Assembly: GCA_020443425.1 (NCBI GenBank)
Contig: JAGRIE010000003.1
Location: forward strand, 138,978 to 202,977
DNA length: 64,000 bases
Reading direction: 5' to 3'
DNA from: Halioglobus sp.
Lineage (GTDB): Bacteria > Pseudomonadota > Gammaproteobacteria > Pseudomonadales > Halieaceae
The notes under the pieces were generated by a model that saw nothing but the letters and a program-made list of their open reading frames with translations, ran no database searches and had not been told where the DNA came from. The position numbers and the translations under genes are program-made. This document shows, piece after piece, positions 27,352-36,002 of this stretch (positions within the stretch are counted from its first letter, which is position 1; every line of letters begins with the position of its first letter).

Positions 27352-28890
27352 ATGGACAGTGAAATCAGGCCGGAACTGCTGGCGTTGCAGCAGCGGTTGG
27401 CGAACACCCTGGACGAGGTGCGCGACGCGGCGCGCCGCAAGCGCCACGCCAAAGGCTACCGCACGGCGCGGGAAAACGTCGCAGATCTCGTCGATGCGGG
27501 ATCGTTCCAGGAGTACGGCCAGCTGGCGGTAGCCGCCCAGCGCAGTCGCCGCGATTACGAGGAGCTGCAGACCAGTACCGCCGCCGACGGTATCATCACT
27601 GGCACCTGCACCATCAATGCTGCGCTGGTGGGCGCACAGCGCGCCCGCGCCGGCGTCATTGTCAACGATTACTCCGTGCTCGCTGGTACCCAGGGCTTTT
27701 TCCATCACCGCAAGCTGGATCGCATCTGTGAGCTGGCGGAGCAGCATTCACTGCCGCTGGTGATGTACACCGAGGGCGGTGGTGGGCGGCCGGGTGATAT
27801 CGATGTCGCCACACAGATCGCGGGTCTCAATATCAAATCGTTTTCCACCTGGGCGGCCTTGAGCGGTGTCGTGCCGCGTATTGCCGTGAACAACGGTTAC
27901 TGTTTTGCCGGCAATGCGGCCCTGTTCGGCTGCGCTGACTTTTGTATTGCCACGCGCAACTCCTGGATCGGCATGGCTGGGCCCGCGATGATCGAAGGGG
28001 GCGGTTTGGGCAAGCACGAGCCGACAGCCATCGGCCCGATCGATGTGCAGGAAAAGAACGGCGTGGTTGATATCGTCGCTGAGGACGAAGCCCATGCGAC
28101 TGCGCTGGCGCAACAGCTGCTTGCCTATTTCCAGGGTGAAGTGTCTGAGTGGTCGACGGTGCCCCAGGAAGCACTGCGCGAGGCCATTCCCCAGGACAGG
28201 CGCTGGGGCTACCCCGTTCGGCGCATCATTGAGACGCTGGCCGACACCGGCTCCTTCCTCGAATTGCAGCGCATCTATGGCCGCGGCATTATCACCGGCT
28301 TCATGCGGCTGGAGGGTAAACCGGTAGCACTGATCGCAAACGACTGCCAGCAGCTGGGCGGGGCCGTCGACGCTGTGTCCGCTGAGAAAGCGGCGCGCTT
28401 CCTGCAGGTCTGCAATGCGTTTGCAATGCCGGTGGTGTCGCTAACGGATACCCCCGGCTTTATGGTAGGGCCGGATAGCGAGGCCCAGGGTGCCGTGCGG
28501 CGTATGTCGTCGCTGTTTCTGGCGGGATCGCGGCTGCGGGTGCCTGTGGTGGCCATTTTCTTGCGCAAGGCCTACGGGTTGGGCGCCATGGCGATGACCG
28601 GCGGCACCTTTGTGGCACCGGTATACGCGGCGGCCTGGCCCACCGGTGAGTTCGGCGGCATGGGGCTGGAGGGCGCAGTGCAACTGGGTTTTAAAAAGGA
28701 GCTGGAGGCGGTGCAGGACGCAGAGGCCCGCGAACAGTTGTTCCAGCAGCTGGTGGCACAGCTGTATGAGGTGGGCAAGGCGTCGGAAGCGGCCTCCTTC
28801 CTGGAACTGGATGCCGTGATCGATCCCGCCGAGACCCGCGCGGTCATCCTGCGGGCGCTGGCCGTTGCCAAGCCGCGTGTCCGTCACTAG
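27352..28890 (+). CDS. Acyl-CoA carboxylase carboxyltransferase subunit
   Basis: A 512-residue carboxyltransferase of the PccB/MccB/AccD family, which moves CO2 from biotin to an acyl-CoA. The N-terminal crotonase-like lobe ends with an IEGGG-type segment (PAMIEGGGLGKH), and the C-terminal lobe has SLTDTPGFMVGPD, KAYGLGAMAM and PTGEFGGMGLEGAV. Glycines of both oxyanion holes are visible. No biotin carboxylase or biotin carrier gene is adjacent, so it must work with a partner encoded elsewhere or have a different role. The substrate is not determined. Its end overlaps the AraC gene by 26 bp if TTG 28865 is used. Confidence 0.9.
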   Translation: MDSEIRPELLALQQRLANTLDEVRDAARRKRHAKGYRTARENVADLVDAGSFQEYGQLAVAAQRSRRDYEELQTSTAADGIITGTCTINAALVGAQRARAGVIVNDYSVLAGTQGFFHHRKLDRICELAEQHSLPLVMYTEGGGGRPGDIDVATQIAGLNIKSFSTWAALSGVVPRIAVNNGYCFAGNAALFGCADFCIATRNSWIGMAGPAMIEGGGLGKHEPTAIGPIDVQEKNGVVDIVAEDEAHATALAQQLLAYFQGEVSEWSTVPQEALREAIPQDRRWGYPVRRIIETLADTGSFLELQRIYGRGIITGFMRLEGKPVALIANDCQQLGGAVDAVSAEKAARFLQVCNAFAMPVVSLTDTPGFMVGPDSEAQGAVRRMSSLFLAGSRLRVPVVAIFLRKAYGLGAMAMTGGTFVAPVYAAAWPTGEFGGMGLEGAVQLGFKKELEAVQDAEAREQLFQQLVAQLYEVGKASEAASFLELDAVIDPAETRAVILRALAVAKPRVRH

Positions 28891-29887
28891 TCACGGCAGC
28901 GTCACCACCCCCTGCCTGAAGGCGGTGCTGCAGGCGGCGTCCGCACTGGGTGTTGACACCGCGCAGCTGCTGCGCGATGCGGGAATCAACAGGGAGCTTC
29001 TGGTCACGCCTGTAGAGCGGATTCCGCTGGCGCGCTACCTGGAGGTCTACCGCATGGCGCAGCAGCGCAGCGGCAATGCCGATATCGGTCTGCATGTGGG
29101 ACACATCACCTATTTCAGTGGCATGACCCTGCACCTGTACATGACGACAATCTGCCGCAACCTGAAAGAGTATTTCAACGTCATCCCCAGCACCATCCGG
29201 TTGCGCGGTGACATGGGGCGCGTACTGATCCGCCCGCTGGGTGATTTTATCCGCCTGGAGTGGCATCCCCTGAATACCGACATCCCGCCGTGGCGGCCGC
29301 TGATCGATGAGATGCTGATGTCATCTGCCGAGATTGTGGGCGCTATCTGTGCGCTGCCGGTGCCGGTCCGCGCCGCCGAATTTACCTATCCGGCCCCCGA
29401 TGATACCCGCGCCCTGAAGCGCGCCTTCGGTCCCAATCTCAAATTTGGCTGCGAGGTCAGCTGCCTGTATTTTGCCCGCGAGGTGGTGCGCTATCCGCTG
29501 ATTGATGTCGAATTCGATGTCAGTGGCGATTTCTGGGCCGGGGCGCGCTCGGTTTTTGAGGAGCCTGCCAGTATCGAGCCGTTCCTGCGCGATACGCGGG
29601 TGGCGATACGCAGGGCACTGCCCGGTGGCGGCCTGACGATAGACAGCCTGGCGGATGAGCTCGGTATTTCCCGGCGCACGCTGCAGCGCCGGCTGAGTGC
29701 GCTGGGGTCGAGTTTCAAGTCGATCCTGCAGGATGTGCGCGAGGAGCAGTCGCGGCGCTATCTGGACGACCCGCGGCTGGCAATTACCGAAATTGCACTG
29801 TTGCTGGGGTACTCCGACCAGGCCTCGTTCTCCAATGCGTTCAGGACATGGTGCGGCTGTACCCCCACCGAGTACCGGCAGCGCTGA
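28865..29887 (+). CDS. AraC-family transcriptional regulator
   Basis: A 340-residue AraC regulator: an N-terminal arabinose-binding-like domain, then the paired helix-turn-helix SLADELGISRRTLQRRLSAL and ITEIALLLGYSDQASFSNAF, ending in CTPTEYRQR. It overlaps the end of the carboxyltransferase gene, or starts at GTG 28877 with a 14-bp overlap, so it is translationally coupled to the catabolic cluster. Control of that cluster in response to an acyl or steroid-like ligand is a reasonable guess; no operator was identified. Confidence 0.88.
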   Translation: MPSRVSVTSHGSVTTPCLKAVLQAASALGVDTAQLLRDAGINRELLVTPVERIPLARYLEVYRMAQQRSGNADIGLHVGHITYFSGMTLHLYMTTICRNLKEYFNVIPSTIRLRGDMGRVLIRPLGDFIRLEWHPLNTDIPPWRPLIDEMLMSSAEIVGAICALPVPVRAAEFTYPAPDDTRALKRAFGPNLKFGCEVSCLYFAREVVRYPLIDVEFDVSGDFWAGARSVFEEPASIEPFLRDTRVAIRRALPGGGLTIDSLADELGISRRTLQRRLSALGSSFKSILQDVREEQSRRYLDDPRLAITEIALLLGYSDQASFSNAFRTWCGCTPTEYRQR

Positions 29888-30031
29888 GGCCGGTGCGGCG
29901 GCGCTGGCACAAGCCGCCCAGCCAGTCAGTTGGCGCCAGTGGCCGGGGATGGGACAATCGCAGGGTGTGCGCGGCACCGCCAGGGCGGCGGTCGTCGCAG
30001 TTTGAATTCACTACTTTAATAGGGCAGGGAT

Positions 30032-30802
30032 ATGAAAAATTTGTTTAACGTCGAAGGCAAGGTGGCTGTCGTCACGGGGGGATCACGCGGTATCGGTGCG
30101 ATGATTGCGCGCGGTTTTGTTGAGAATGGCGTGAAGACCTATATCACCGCGCGCAAGGAGGAGGAGTTGCGCGCCACCGAGAGGGAGCTCAGCCAGCTGG
30201 GGCAGTGCATCGCCATTCCCTCTGACCTGTCCACGCTGGACGGGGTCAGTGCTTTCGCCGCCGCTGTGATGGCACAGGACGAGCGGGTTGATATCCTGGT
30301 CAATAACGCCGGGGCGACCTGGGGTGCAGACATCGACGACTTCCCGGAGAGCGGCTGGGACAAGACCATGGATCTCAACGTCAAATCCCTGTTTTTCCTG
30401 ACGCAGAAGTTGCTGCCCGCGCTGCGCGCAGCGGCGCGCACTGATGACCCGGCGCGGGTGATCAATATCGGCTCCGTCAACGGAATGCGGCACTCCCATA
30501 TGACCAATTATGCCTACTCCGCCAGCAAGGCCGCGGTACACCAGTTGACCGCGCATCTGGGCGCGGACCTCGCGCCCCAGGGTATCAATGTCAACGGTAT
30601 CGCGCCGGGTTTCTTCCCCAGCAAAATGACCGCGTACATGTTGCCGCACGAGGCAGAGATGTCCGCTGGTATTCCCTGTCGCCGCCTCGGCAACGCCGAG
30701 GATGCGGCGGGAACGGCCATCTACCTGTGCTCGCGTGCCTCGGCCTGGGTGAGCGGACAGATGATTGTGCTGGACGGCGGCCTGGTGGCTAACGCCGGCT
30801 GA
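30032..30802 (+). CDS. SDR-family oxidoreductase
   Basis: A 256-residue short-chain dehydrogenase/reductase. The NAD(P) motif is TGGSRGIGAMIA, the NNAG motif is LVNNAGATWG, and the catalytic Tyr-Lys pair is in NYAYSASKAAVHQL, with the Ser in NIGSVNG. The basic residues after the glycine motif (ITARKEEEL) suggest NADPH use. It resembles RhlG/FabG-like reductases. A strong AGGGCAGGGAT precedes the ATG. It could reduce a 3-ketoacyl-CoA or a ketone; the substrate is not evident. Confidence 0.9.
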   Translation: MKNLFNVEGKVAVVTGGSRGIGAMIARGFVENGVKTYITARKEEELRATERELSQLGQCIAIPSDLSTLDGVSAFAAAVMAQDERVDILVNNAGATWGADIDDFPESGWDKTMDLNVKSLFFLTQKLLPALRAAARTDDPARVINIGSVNGMRHSHMTNYAYSASKAAVHQLTAHLGADLAPQGINVNGIAPGFFPSKMTAYMLPHEAEMSAGIPCRRLGNAEDAAGTAIYLCSRASAWVSGQMIVLDGGLVANAG

Positions 30803-30920
30803 CACCGCCCGCGGCGGATGCCAGGCCAGAGGAGGGCGCCGCGCACAGTGCGGTTTCCACTTTGGAAAAATCCTGTTCGCGGTTACAGTGCGCCTGTCGT
30901 TAACGAGGGATATTCGATCG

Positions 30921-32822
30921 ATGGCTGAAGATGTGGCGCTGGACCCTGAACTGACCCCACTGTTCCTGCTGCATGACGCCAGCCTGGAGGCCGACGCCAT
31001 TGCGGAGCTGGCCGCCCTGGCCAGCGTGACCTTTGTCACCTGGGCGGAGCGCGAGACGCCGCCGCGCAAGTCGCGGGTACTGTTCTTCCTCGGTGATGAA
31101 ATGATTCGCGAGGCGGCGACCCTGGCACTGGAACTGCAGTGGGAAGTGGGCGTGCTGCCGCATCGCGAAGCGCGGCAGGCGATGACGGCACTCGGGGTGC
31201 GTGGGGAATTGCAGTCCGTGTTCCAGCACTACCTGACGGCGCCGGCGATCGAGGCTGACGCGCTTACCTGCAATGACGAGCTGGTCTTCACCTCGGTGGT
31301 GATCGGTCGGGTGCTGGCATTGCGGCCGTATGATATCAATCGGCCGCAGACCGCCTGGAACCTGGTGACCGGTGCTTTCAGGGGACTCGGGAAGTTAAAG
31401 CTGGCGCTGTATCACCTTACGACGGGCAAGGAGAAGGAGCTGCATCTCGCTGCGCTCGGCATGGTGGTGATGGGGCAGACGCAGAGTGCGTTGGTCGGCC
31501 GCTCCTTTACCCAGGAACTGGGCGTGGGCGACCGGCGCCTGTCCGTACTGGCGCTCGCGCCCCGAAGCATTACCAGTTACCTGTGGTTTCTGCTGCGGCT
31601 GCTGTGGCCGAAGAAGTTCAGCCTGGCCCGGTTGCCGGCGTCTCTCGGCCTGATCCAGACTGACCGGCTGCGGATTGTCGCGCCGCGCGGTATGGAATAC
31701 CTGCTCGACGGCAAGCCCGTACACACCTCCGAGATCGAGTTCAAGGTGCTTGAGGGGCGCCTGAGGCTGCTGCCGGGGCCGGCGATGGCGATGCGCAGTG
31801 AGGCGCCGGTGACGGTGTCCAAGGAGACGGTGCGCCTGAATCATATCCCGCAGCAAGAGGAGGCGGGCCCGCTGCTACAGCAACCGCTGCCACTGTTCAG
31901 TCACGCGACAGAAGAGGAGTACCGGGAGCTGTTCGTGGCGCTGCGCGACAGCGCCAGGGTGACGCCGTCCTACCAGGTACTGATGGTGCTGAGTGTGTTG
32001 CTGGCATTGGCCGGCCTGTATGCCAATTCCGCCCCGGTCATCATCGGCGCCATGATCCTGGCGCCGCTAATGTCCCCGATTGTATCGCTGGCTATGGGGC
32101 TGGCGCGCTCTGATATCGGCCTGATTCGCAGTGCGATGAAAACGCTGTCGCTGGGGGTGGCGTGGGGGCTGGTGTGCGGCATCCTGATGGCCTGGCTGAT
32201 GCCACTGGACCTGCCGACCGACGAAATGAAAATGCGCATGGCGCCGACCCTGCTGGATCTGCTGGTGGCCGTGATATCCGGTGTCGCCTGTGCCTATGCG
32301 AATGCGAAGGAGGAGATCGCCAAAAGCCTGGCCGGTGTCGCGATCGCTGTCGCGCTGGTGCCCCCGCTCAGTGTCGTGGGTATCGGTGTCGGCTGGGGGG
32401 ATTGGGGTATGGCCGCCGGCGCCTCGCTGCTGCTGATCACCAACCTGGTCGGTATCGCGCTGGCTGCCAGTGTCACCTTCCTGGTGCTGGGCTTTTCACC
32501 GTTCAAGCGGGCGCGGGCCGGGCTGGGATTCTCACTGCTGCTGCTGGCGGCAATCAGTGTGCCGCTGTCGCTGTCATTCGCCCACCTGGTCGAGCGCCAG
32601 CGAATCCTGGAGCGTATTTCAACCGGTGATATCCAGTTGCAGGGACTGCAGGTGCATGTGGATCACGCCGAGGTCACGCTCAGCGAACCACCGCTGGTGA
32701 GCCTGGAGCTGAGTGCCAGGGAGCAGTTGAATGCAGCGCAGGTAAGCGAGCTGAAGGTGCTCGTCAGCAGGGAGCTGGGCCAGGACATCCAGCTGGAAGT
32801 GCAATCCAATATCCGCCTTTGA
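30921..32822 (+). CDS. DUF389 membrane protein with lipid-kinase-like N-terminal region
   Basis: A 633-residue protein. The C-terminal part from about residue 330 is a DUF389 (TIGR00341) integral membrane domain with about seven helices and the family motif SAPVIIGAMILAPLMSPIV. The N-terminal 300 residues contain the stretch GMEYLLDGKPVHTSEIEFKV, then LRLLPG, which resembles the C-terminal beta-sandwich of YegS/diacylglycerol-kinase-like proteins. The GGDGT nucleotide motif of active lipid kinases is not seen, so the domain may be degenerate. Start ATG 30921 is used; the frame extends to 30765 without protein character. The role of DUF389 is unknown. Confidence 0.82.
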   Translation: MAEDVALDPELTPLFLLHDASLEADAIAELAALASVTFVTWAERETPPRKSRVLFFLGDEMIREAATLALELQWEVGVLPHREARQAMTALGVRGELQSVFQHYLTAPAIEADALTCNDELVFTSVVIGRVLALRPYDINRPQTAWNLVTGAFRGLGKLKLALYHLTTGKEKELHLAALGMVVMGQTQSALVGRSFTQELGVGDRRLSVLALAPRSITSYLWFLLRLLWPKKFSLARLPASLGLIQTDRLRIVAPRGMEYLLDGKPVHTSEIEFKVLEGRLRLLPGPAMAMRSEAPVTVSKETVRLNHIPQQEEAGPLLQQPLPLFSHATEEEYRELFVALRDSARVTPSYQVLMVLSVLLALAGLYANSAPVIIGAMILAPLMSPIVSLAMGLARSDIGLIRSAMKTLSLGVAWGLVCGILMAWLMPLDLPTDEMKMRMAPTLLDLLVAVISGVACAYANAKEEIAKSLAGVAIAVALVPPLSVVGIGVGWGDWGMAAGASLLLITNLVGIALAASVTFLVLGFSPFKRARAGLGFSLLLLAAISVPLSLSFAHLVERQRILERISTGDIQLQGLQVHVDHAEVTLSEPPLVSLELSAREQLNAAQVSELKVLVSRELGQDIQLEVQSNIRL

Positions 32823-32875
32823 TAAACAGTGACCGGGCAGGGCGCACGCCCGATTAGCCCCTGGAGCAACAGTCA

Positions 32876-33820
32876 GTGAGTACATCTGCCTACACGGTTC
32901 TGGATCACGGTATCACCTGTATTGATGCCGCCTACGTCACGGAGGGGACGGCGTGTTTCTACCTCCTCGAAGAGGGCGGTGAATGCGCGGTGGTTGAGAC
33001 GGGTACCAGCCACAGTGCGGCCGGTCTCTGGCAATTGCTACGCGACCGGGCAATCGCGCCGGAACAGGTCCGCTATGTCATTCCCACCCATGTACACCTC
33101 GATCACGCCGGTGGCGCCGGCACCATGATGGCTGCGCTTCCCGGTGCACAGCTGTTGATCCATCCGCGTGGCGCCAGGCATATGATTGATCCGGGCCGGC
33201 TGGTGGAGGCTTCCAAAGCGGTGTATGGCGAGGAACTGTTCGAGGCGCTATACGGCGTGGTGGAGCCGGTTGCCGCCGAGCGCGTGCGTCAGGTGGAGGA
33301 TGGCGATTCGGTGTCGCTGTCCGGTCGCCGGCTTGAGTTCCGTCATACCCGCGGGCACGCCGAGCATCATGTCTGCATCTGGGATGAGACCAGTCGGGGC
33401 TGGTTCAGCGGTGATATGTTCGGAGTCTCCTACCCCTGGTGCCGTTTCAGCAGTGCCGATTTTGTACTGCCTTCCACTACGCCCAGCCAGTTTGACCCGG
33501 AGGCCTACCTCGCTTCATTGGCCTTGCTGGCAGGGTACTCGCCGCAGCGTATGTATCTTACGCACTATGGCGAACTGGCGTATTCTGAGCCGTTGGCGAA
33601 ATTACTGGCGCAGCAGATCGAGTCCTACTGCGCTTTCGCCGGCGCCCATGCAGGCGACGCAGCTGCACTGCAGCAGTGCCTGAGTGAGTATACGTCAGGA
33701 CTGCTGCAACAGGTCGATGCGAGCGTCGATGCAGAGCAATTGGAGCGGCACCTCGCGTTCGATATGCAACTCAATGCCCAGGGGCTGCAGGCCTGGCAGC
33801 AACGGCTGGCGCGCGTGTAA
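32876..33820 (+). CDS. MBL-fold metallo-hydrolase
   Basis: A 314-residue metallo-beta-lactamase-fold hydrolase. The metal motif THVHLDHAGG is intact, followed by the third ligand region RHTRGHAEHH and the bridging Asp in WFSGDMFG; a C-terminal His lies in YLTHYGELA. The GTG at 32876 is preceded by CTGGAG. Related proteins are thioesterases, glyoxalase-II-like enzymes or lactonases; which activity applies is not clear. It is followed within 17 bp by the GNAT-HDAC fusion gene and is probably co-transcribed. Confidence 0.87.
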   Translation: MSTSAYTVLDHGITCIDAAYVTEGTACFYLLEEGGECAVVETGTSHSAAGLWQLLRDRAIAPEQVRYVIPTHVHLDHAGGAGTMMAALPGAQLLIHPRGARHMIDPGRLVEASKAVYGEELFEALYGVVEPVAAERVRQVEDGDSVSLSGRRLEFRHTRGHAEHHVCIWDETSRGWFSGDMFGVSYPWCRFSSADFVLPSTTPSQFDPEAYLASLALLAGYSPQRMYLTHYGELAYSEPLAKLLAQQIESYCAFAGAHAGDAAALQQCLSEYTSGLLQQVDASVDAEQLERHLAFDMQLNAQGLQAWQQRLARV

Positions 33821-33836
33821 CGCAGGAGAGAACACG

Positions 33837-35564
33837 GTGTTTAAAATACGACAGGTACACGATGCGGTCTCACCGGAGAACCAGACGGCGCTGTCCGCAG
33901 TCGTCAATATCTACCAGCAGGCGTTCTCCTACTACCCGGAGTACGCCGCCAGGATTGCCCAACTGCTGAAGTTCACCAGTGAGCAGGAATTCGATGTCAT
34001 CCTGCTGGTGGCCGAAACGCGCAAGAAGCGCATCGCGGGGTTTGCGCTCAGCTTTTATTTTGCGCGCCAGCACTATGCCTACCTGGATTACATAGTGGCC
34101 AGCCCGAAGCGAAACGCCCGCGGTTACGGCGCTGCTTTGTACGAGGCCACCTGTGAATACCTGCTGCAGCGCAAGTGCAAAGGGCTGTTTATGGATGTGC
34201 CGACCGATGACGAAGCCCTGCTGGTCAATAAGTCCGAGCTGGCGGTCAACCGGCGACGGCTGGCCTTCTACGAGCGCTTTGGTGCTCGTCCCATCGCCAA
34301 TACACTGTATGAGAGCACCAGGACCAAGGCCAACCAGGGCTTTTTCACCTACCTGGTGTTCGATGACCTGGAACTGGGAAAAACCCCCTCGCGTCGCGAA
34401 GCGCGGGATATCGTCGCGAGAATCCTTGCCGCCAAGGCCAGTATCGGCGCGGATGATCCCAAACTGAAACTGATCCTGGATTCGATCAGGGATGATCCGG
34501 TGCAACTCAGGGCGCCCGTGTACAGTAAACCTGCGCAGCTCCGCCCCACGACACCGCAGCGGACCCTTGAATTTGTGAGTACGGGAGACTCCAACCAGAT
34601 TCATCACCTGCGGGAAAAGGGCTATGTGGAGCGGCCCGCGAGAGTGCACGCCATTTTGAAAGGGCTGGCTGCAGTTCCGGTGAAAGAGTTCAAGCTGAAG
34701 TCCTTCCCCGAGAAGCATATCCTGGCGGTGCACAGCCCCAGCCTGCTGGCCTTCCTCAAGCAGGGTGAGAAGCAGCTGGAGAGCGGCCAGCTGTTGTACC
34801 CGAATGTGTTTCCGGTGCGCAGGCCCGACCGGGTACCCAAGTCGTGGGAGAGCCAGGCCGGGTATTTCTGCATCGACACTTTCACGCCGGTGACGGCCAA
34901 CGCGTATAAGGCCGCCCGCATCGCGGTCAATGCGGCCGTGACAGCGGCACAGCGCGTCGCCCGGGGTTCACCGCTGTGCTATGCGCTGTGCCGGCCCCCC
35001 GGGCATCACGCCGAGACCCGGGCATTCGGTGGTTTTTGCTATTTCAACAATGCGGCGGTTGCCGCACAGTACCTGTCCGACCACGGCAAGGTGGCGCTGC
35101 TGGATATCGATCACCACCACGGCAACGGTTCACAGGACATCTTCTACCGGCGCAGCGACGTCATGACGGTGTCGATACACGGGCATCCCCGCTTGTGTTA
35201 CCCGTATTTTGCCGGGTATCGCGATGAGAAGGGTGAGGGCGATGGCAAGGGGTTCAACCGCAACTATCCGCTTTATCCCGGCGTTGATGACAATGCCTAC
35301 TGTGAGACCCTGGCGCAGGCGTTAAAAGCGATTGGGCGCTTTGGTCCCGATTACCTCGTCCTGTCGTTGGGATTTGACATCATGGCCGGCGATCCGACCG
35401 GTACCTTCAACGTCACTGCCCGCGGTATGTACCGTATTGGCAGGATGCTGGCGGATACCGGCCTGCCGCTGCTGATCGTGCAGGAGGGGGGCTATTCACT
35501 GCGCAATCTGCGCATGGGGGCGGCAGAGTTCTTCCGGGGAATCGTTGTCGAAAGCCCCGCTTAG
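33837..35564 (+). CDS. GNAT acetyltransferase-histone deacetylase-family fusion
   Basis: A 575-residue two-domain protein. Residues 1-180 form a GNAT domain with the acetyl-CoA loop RNARGYGAAL (about 93-102). Residues 245-575 form a HDAC/acetylpolyamine amidohydrolase domain with the active-site pair His390-His391 (PPGHHAE), zinc ligands Asp425, His427 and Asp514 (DIDHHHGNGS and GFDIMAGDP) and the transition-state Tyr553 (EGGYSL). Both halves look intact. GTG 33837 with AGGAGAG six bases upstream fixes the start. The fusion joins an acetyl-adding and an acetyl-removing enzyme; the substrate could be a protein lysine or a polyamine. Confidence 0.88.
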   Translation: MFKIRQVHDAVSPENQTALSAVVNIYQQAFSYYPEYAARIAQLLKFTSEQEFDVILLVAETRKKRIAGFALSFYFARQHYAYLDYIVASPKRNARGYGAALYEATCEYLLQRKCKGLFMDVPTDDEALLVNKSELAVNRRRLAFYERFGARPIANTLYESTRTKANQGFFTYLVFDDLELGKTPSRREARDIVARILAAKASIGADDPKLKLILDSIRDDPVQLRAPVYSKPAQLRPTTPQRTLEFVSTGDSNQIHHLREKGYVERPARVHAILKGLAAVPVKEFKLKSFPEKHILAVHSPSLLAFLKQGEKQLESGQLLYPNVFPVRRPDRVPKSWESQAGYFCIDTFTPVTANAYKAARIAVNAAVTAAQRVARGSPLCYALCRPPGHHAETRAFGGFCYFNNAAVAAQYLSDHGKVALLDIDHHHGNGSQDIFYRRSDVMTVSIHGHPRLCYPYFAGYRDEKGEGDGKGFNRNYPLYPGVDDNAYCETLAQALKAIGRFGPDYLVLSLGFDIMAGDPTGTFNVTARGMYRIGRMLADTGLPLLIVQEGGYSLRNLRMGAAEFFRGIVVESPA

Positions 35565-36002
35565 GGGGGAGGCTCTGACGCTGCAATGGGAACTGGCCAT
35601 CCCGCATGTCGCTATTCGCTGCATCCGCGAGGTTAAAGAGGCGAGAGTCTACAACCGTGCCGGTTTACGATGACCCGTTTCTCAGTGCCGGGAAGATTGT
35701 GCAGTTCACGGGCCTGTCCGCCTGACACGTTTCGGCTTCTGTACGCATTGTCGCAGCGCTGCACCAGCGAGGTGCATGCGTTGTCAAAAGCGCATAAATG
35801 GTGCGTTAATTGCGTTTTTCTCTCCGGTCTTCCCCTCGAAATTTTTCCCCGGCGACATTCTTTTGCGGGATGTTCCGGTATATGCTTTACTCAAGTACCC
35901 GCATAGTGACCAGAGCAGAATCAATGGCCGGCGATGCCTGTGATTCAGGAATTGTGAAGATACGCAAGCTCGAACTAACTCAATCAGAAGCTGGAGAAAG
36001 AT
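35565..36002. other. Intergenic region, 438 bp
   Basis: No gene with protein character is seen on either strand. The right half is more AT-rich and must contain the promoter of the vWA-OmpA gene; TATGCT at 35881-35886 is a possible -10 box, but no good -35 box is found. A GGAGA site just before 36003 is the ribosome binding site of that gene. Confidence 0.4.

Noticed and set aside
30765-30920. Upstream extension of the DUF389 gene
   Set aside because: It overlaps the end of the SDR gene, lacks protein character and has no ribosome site; ATG 30921 gives the natural N-terminus.
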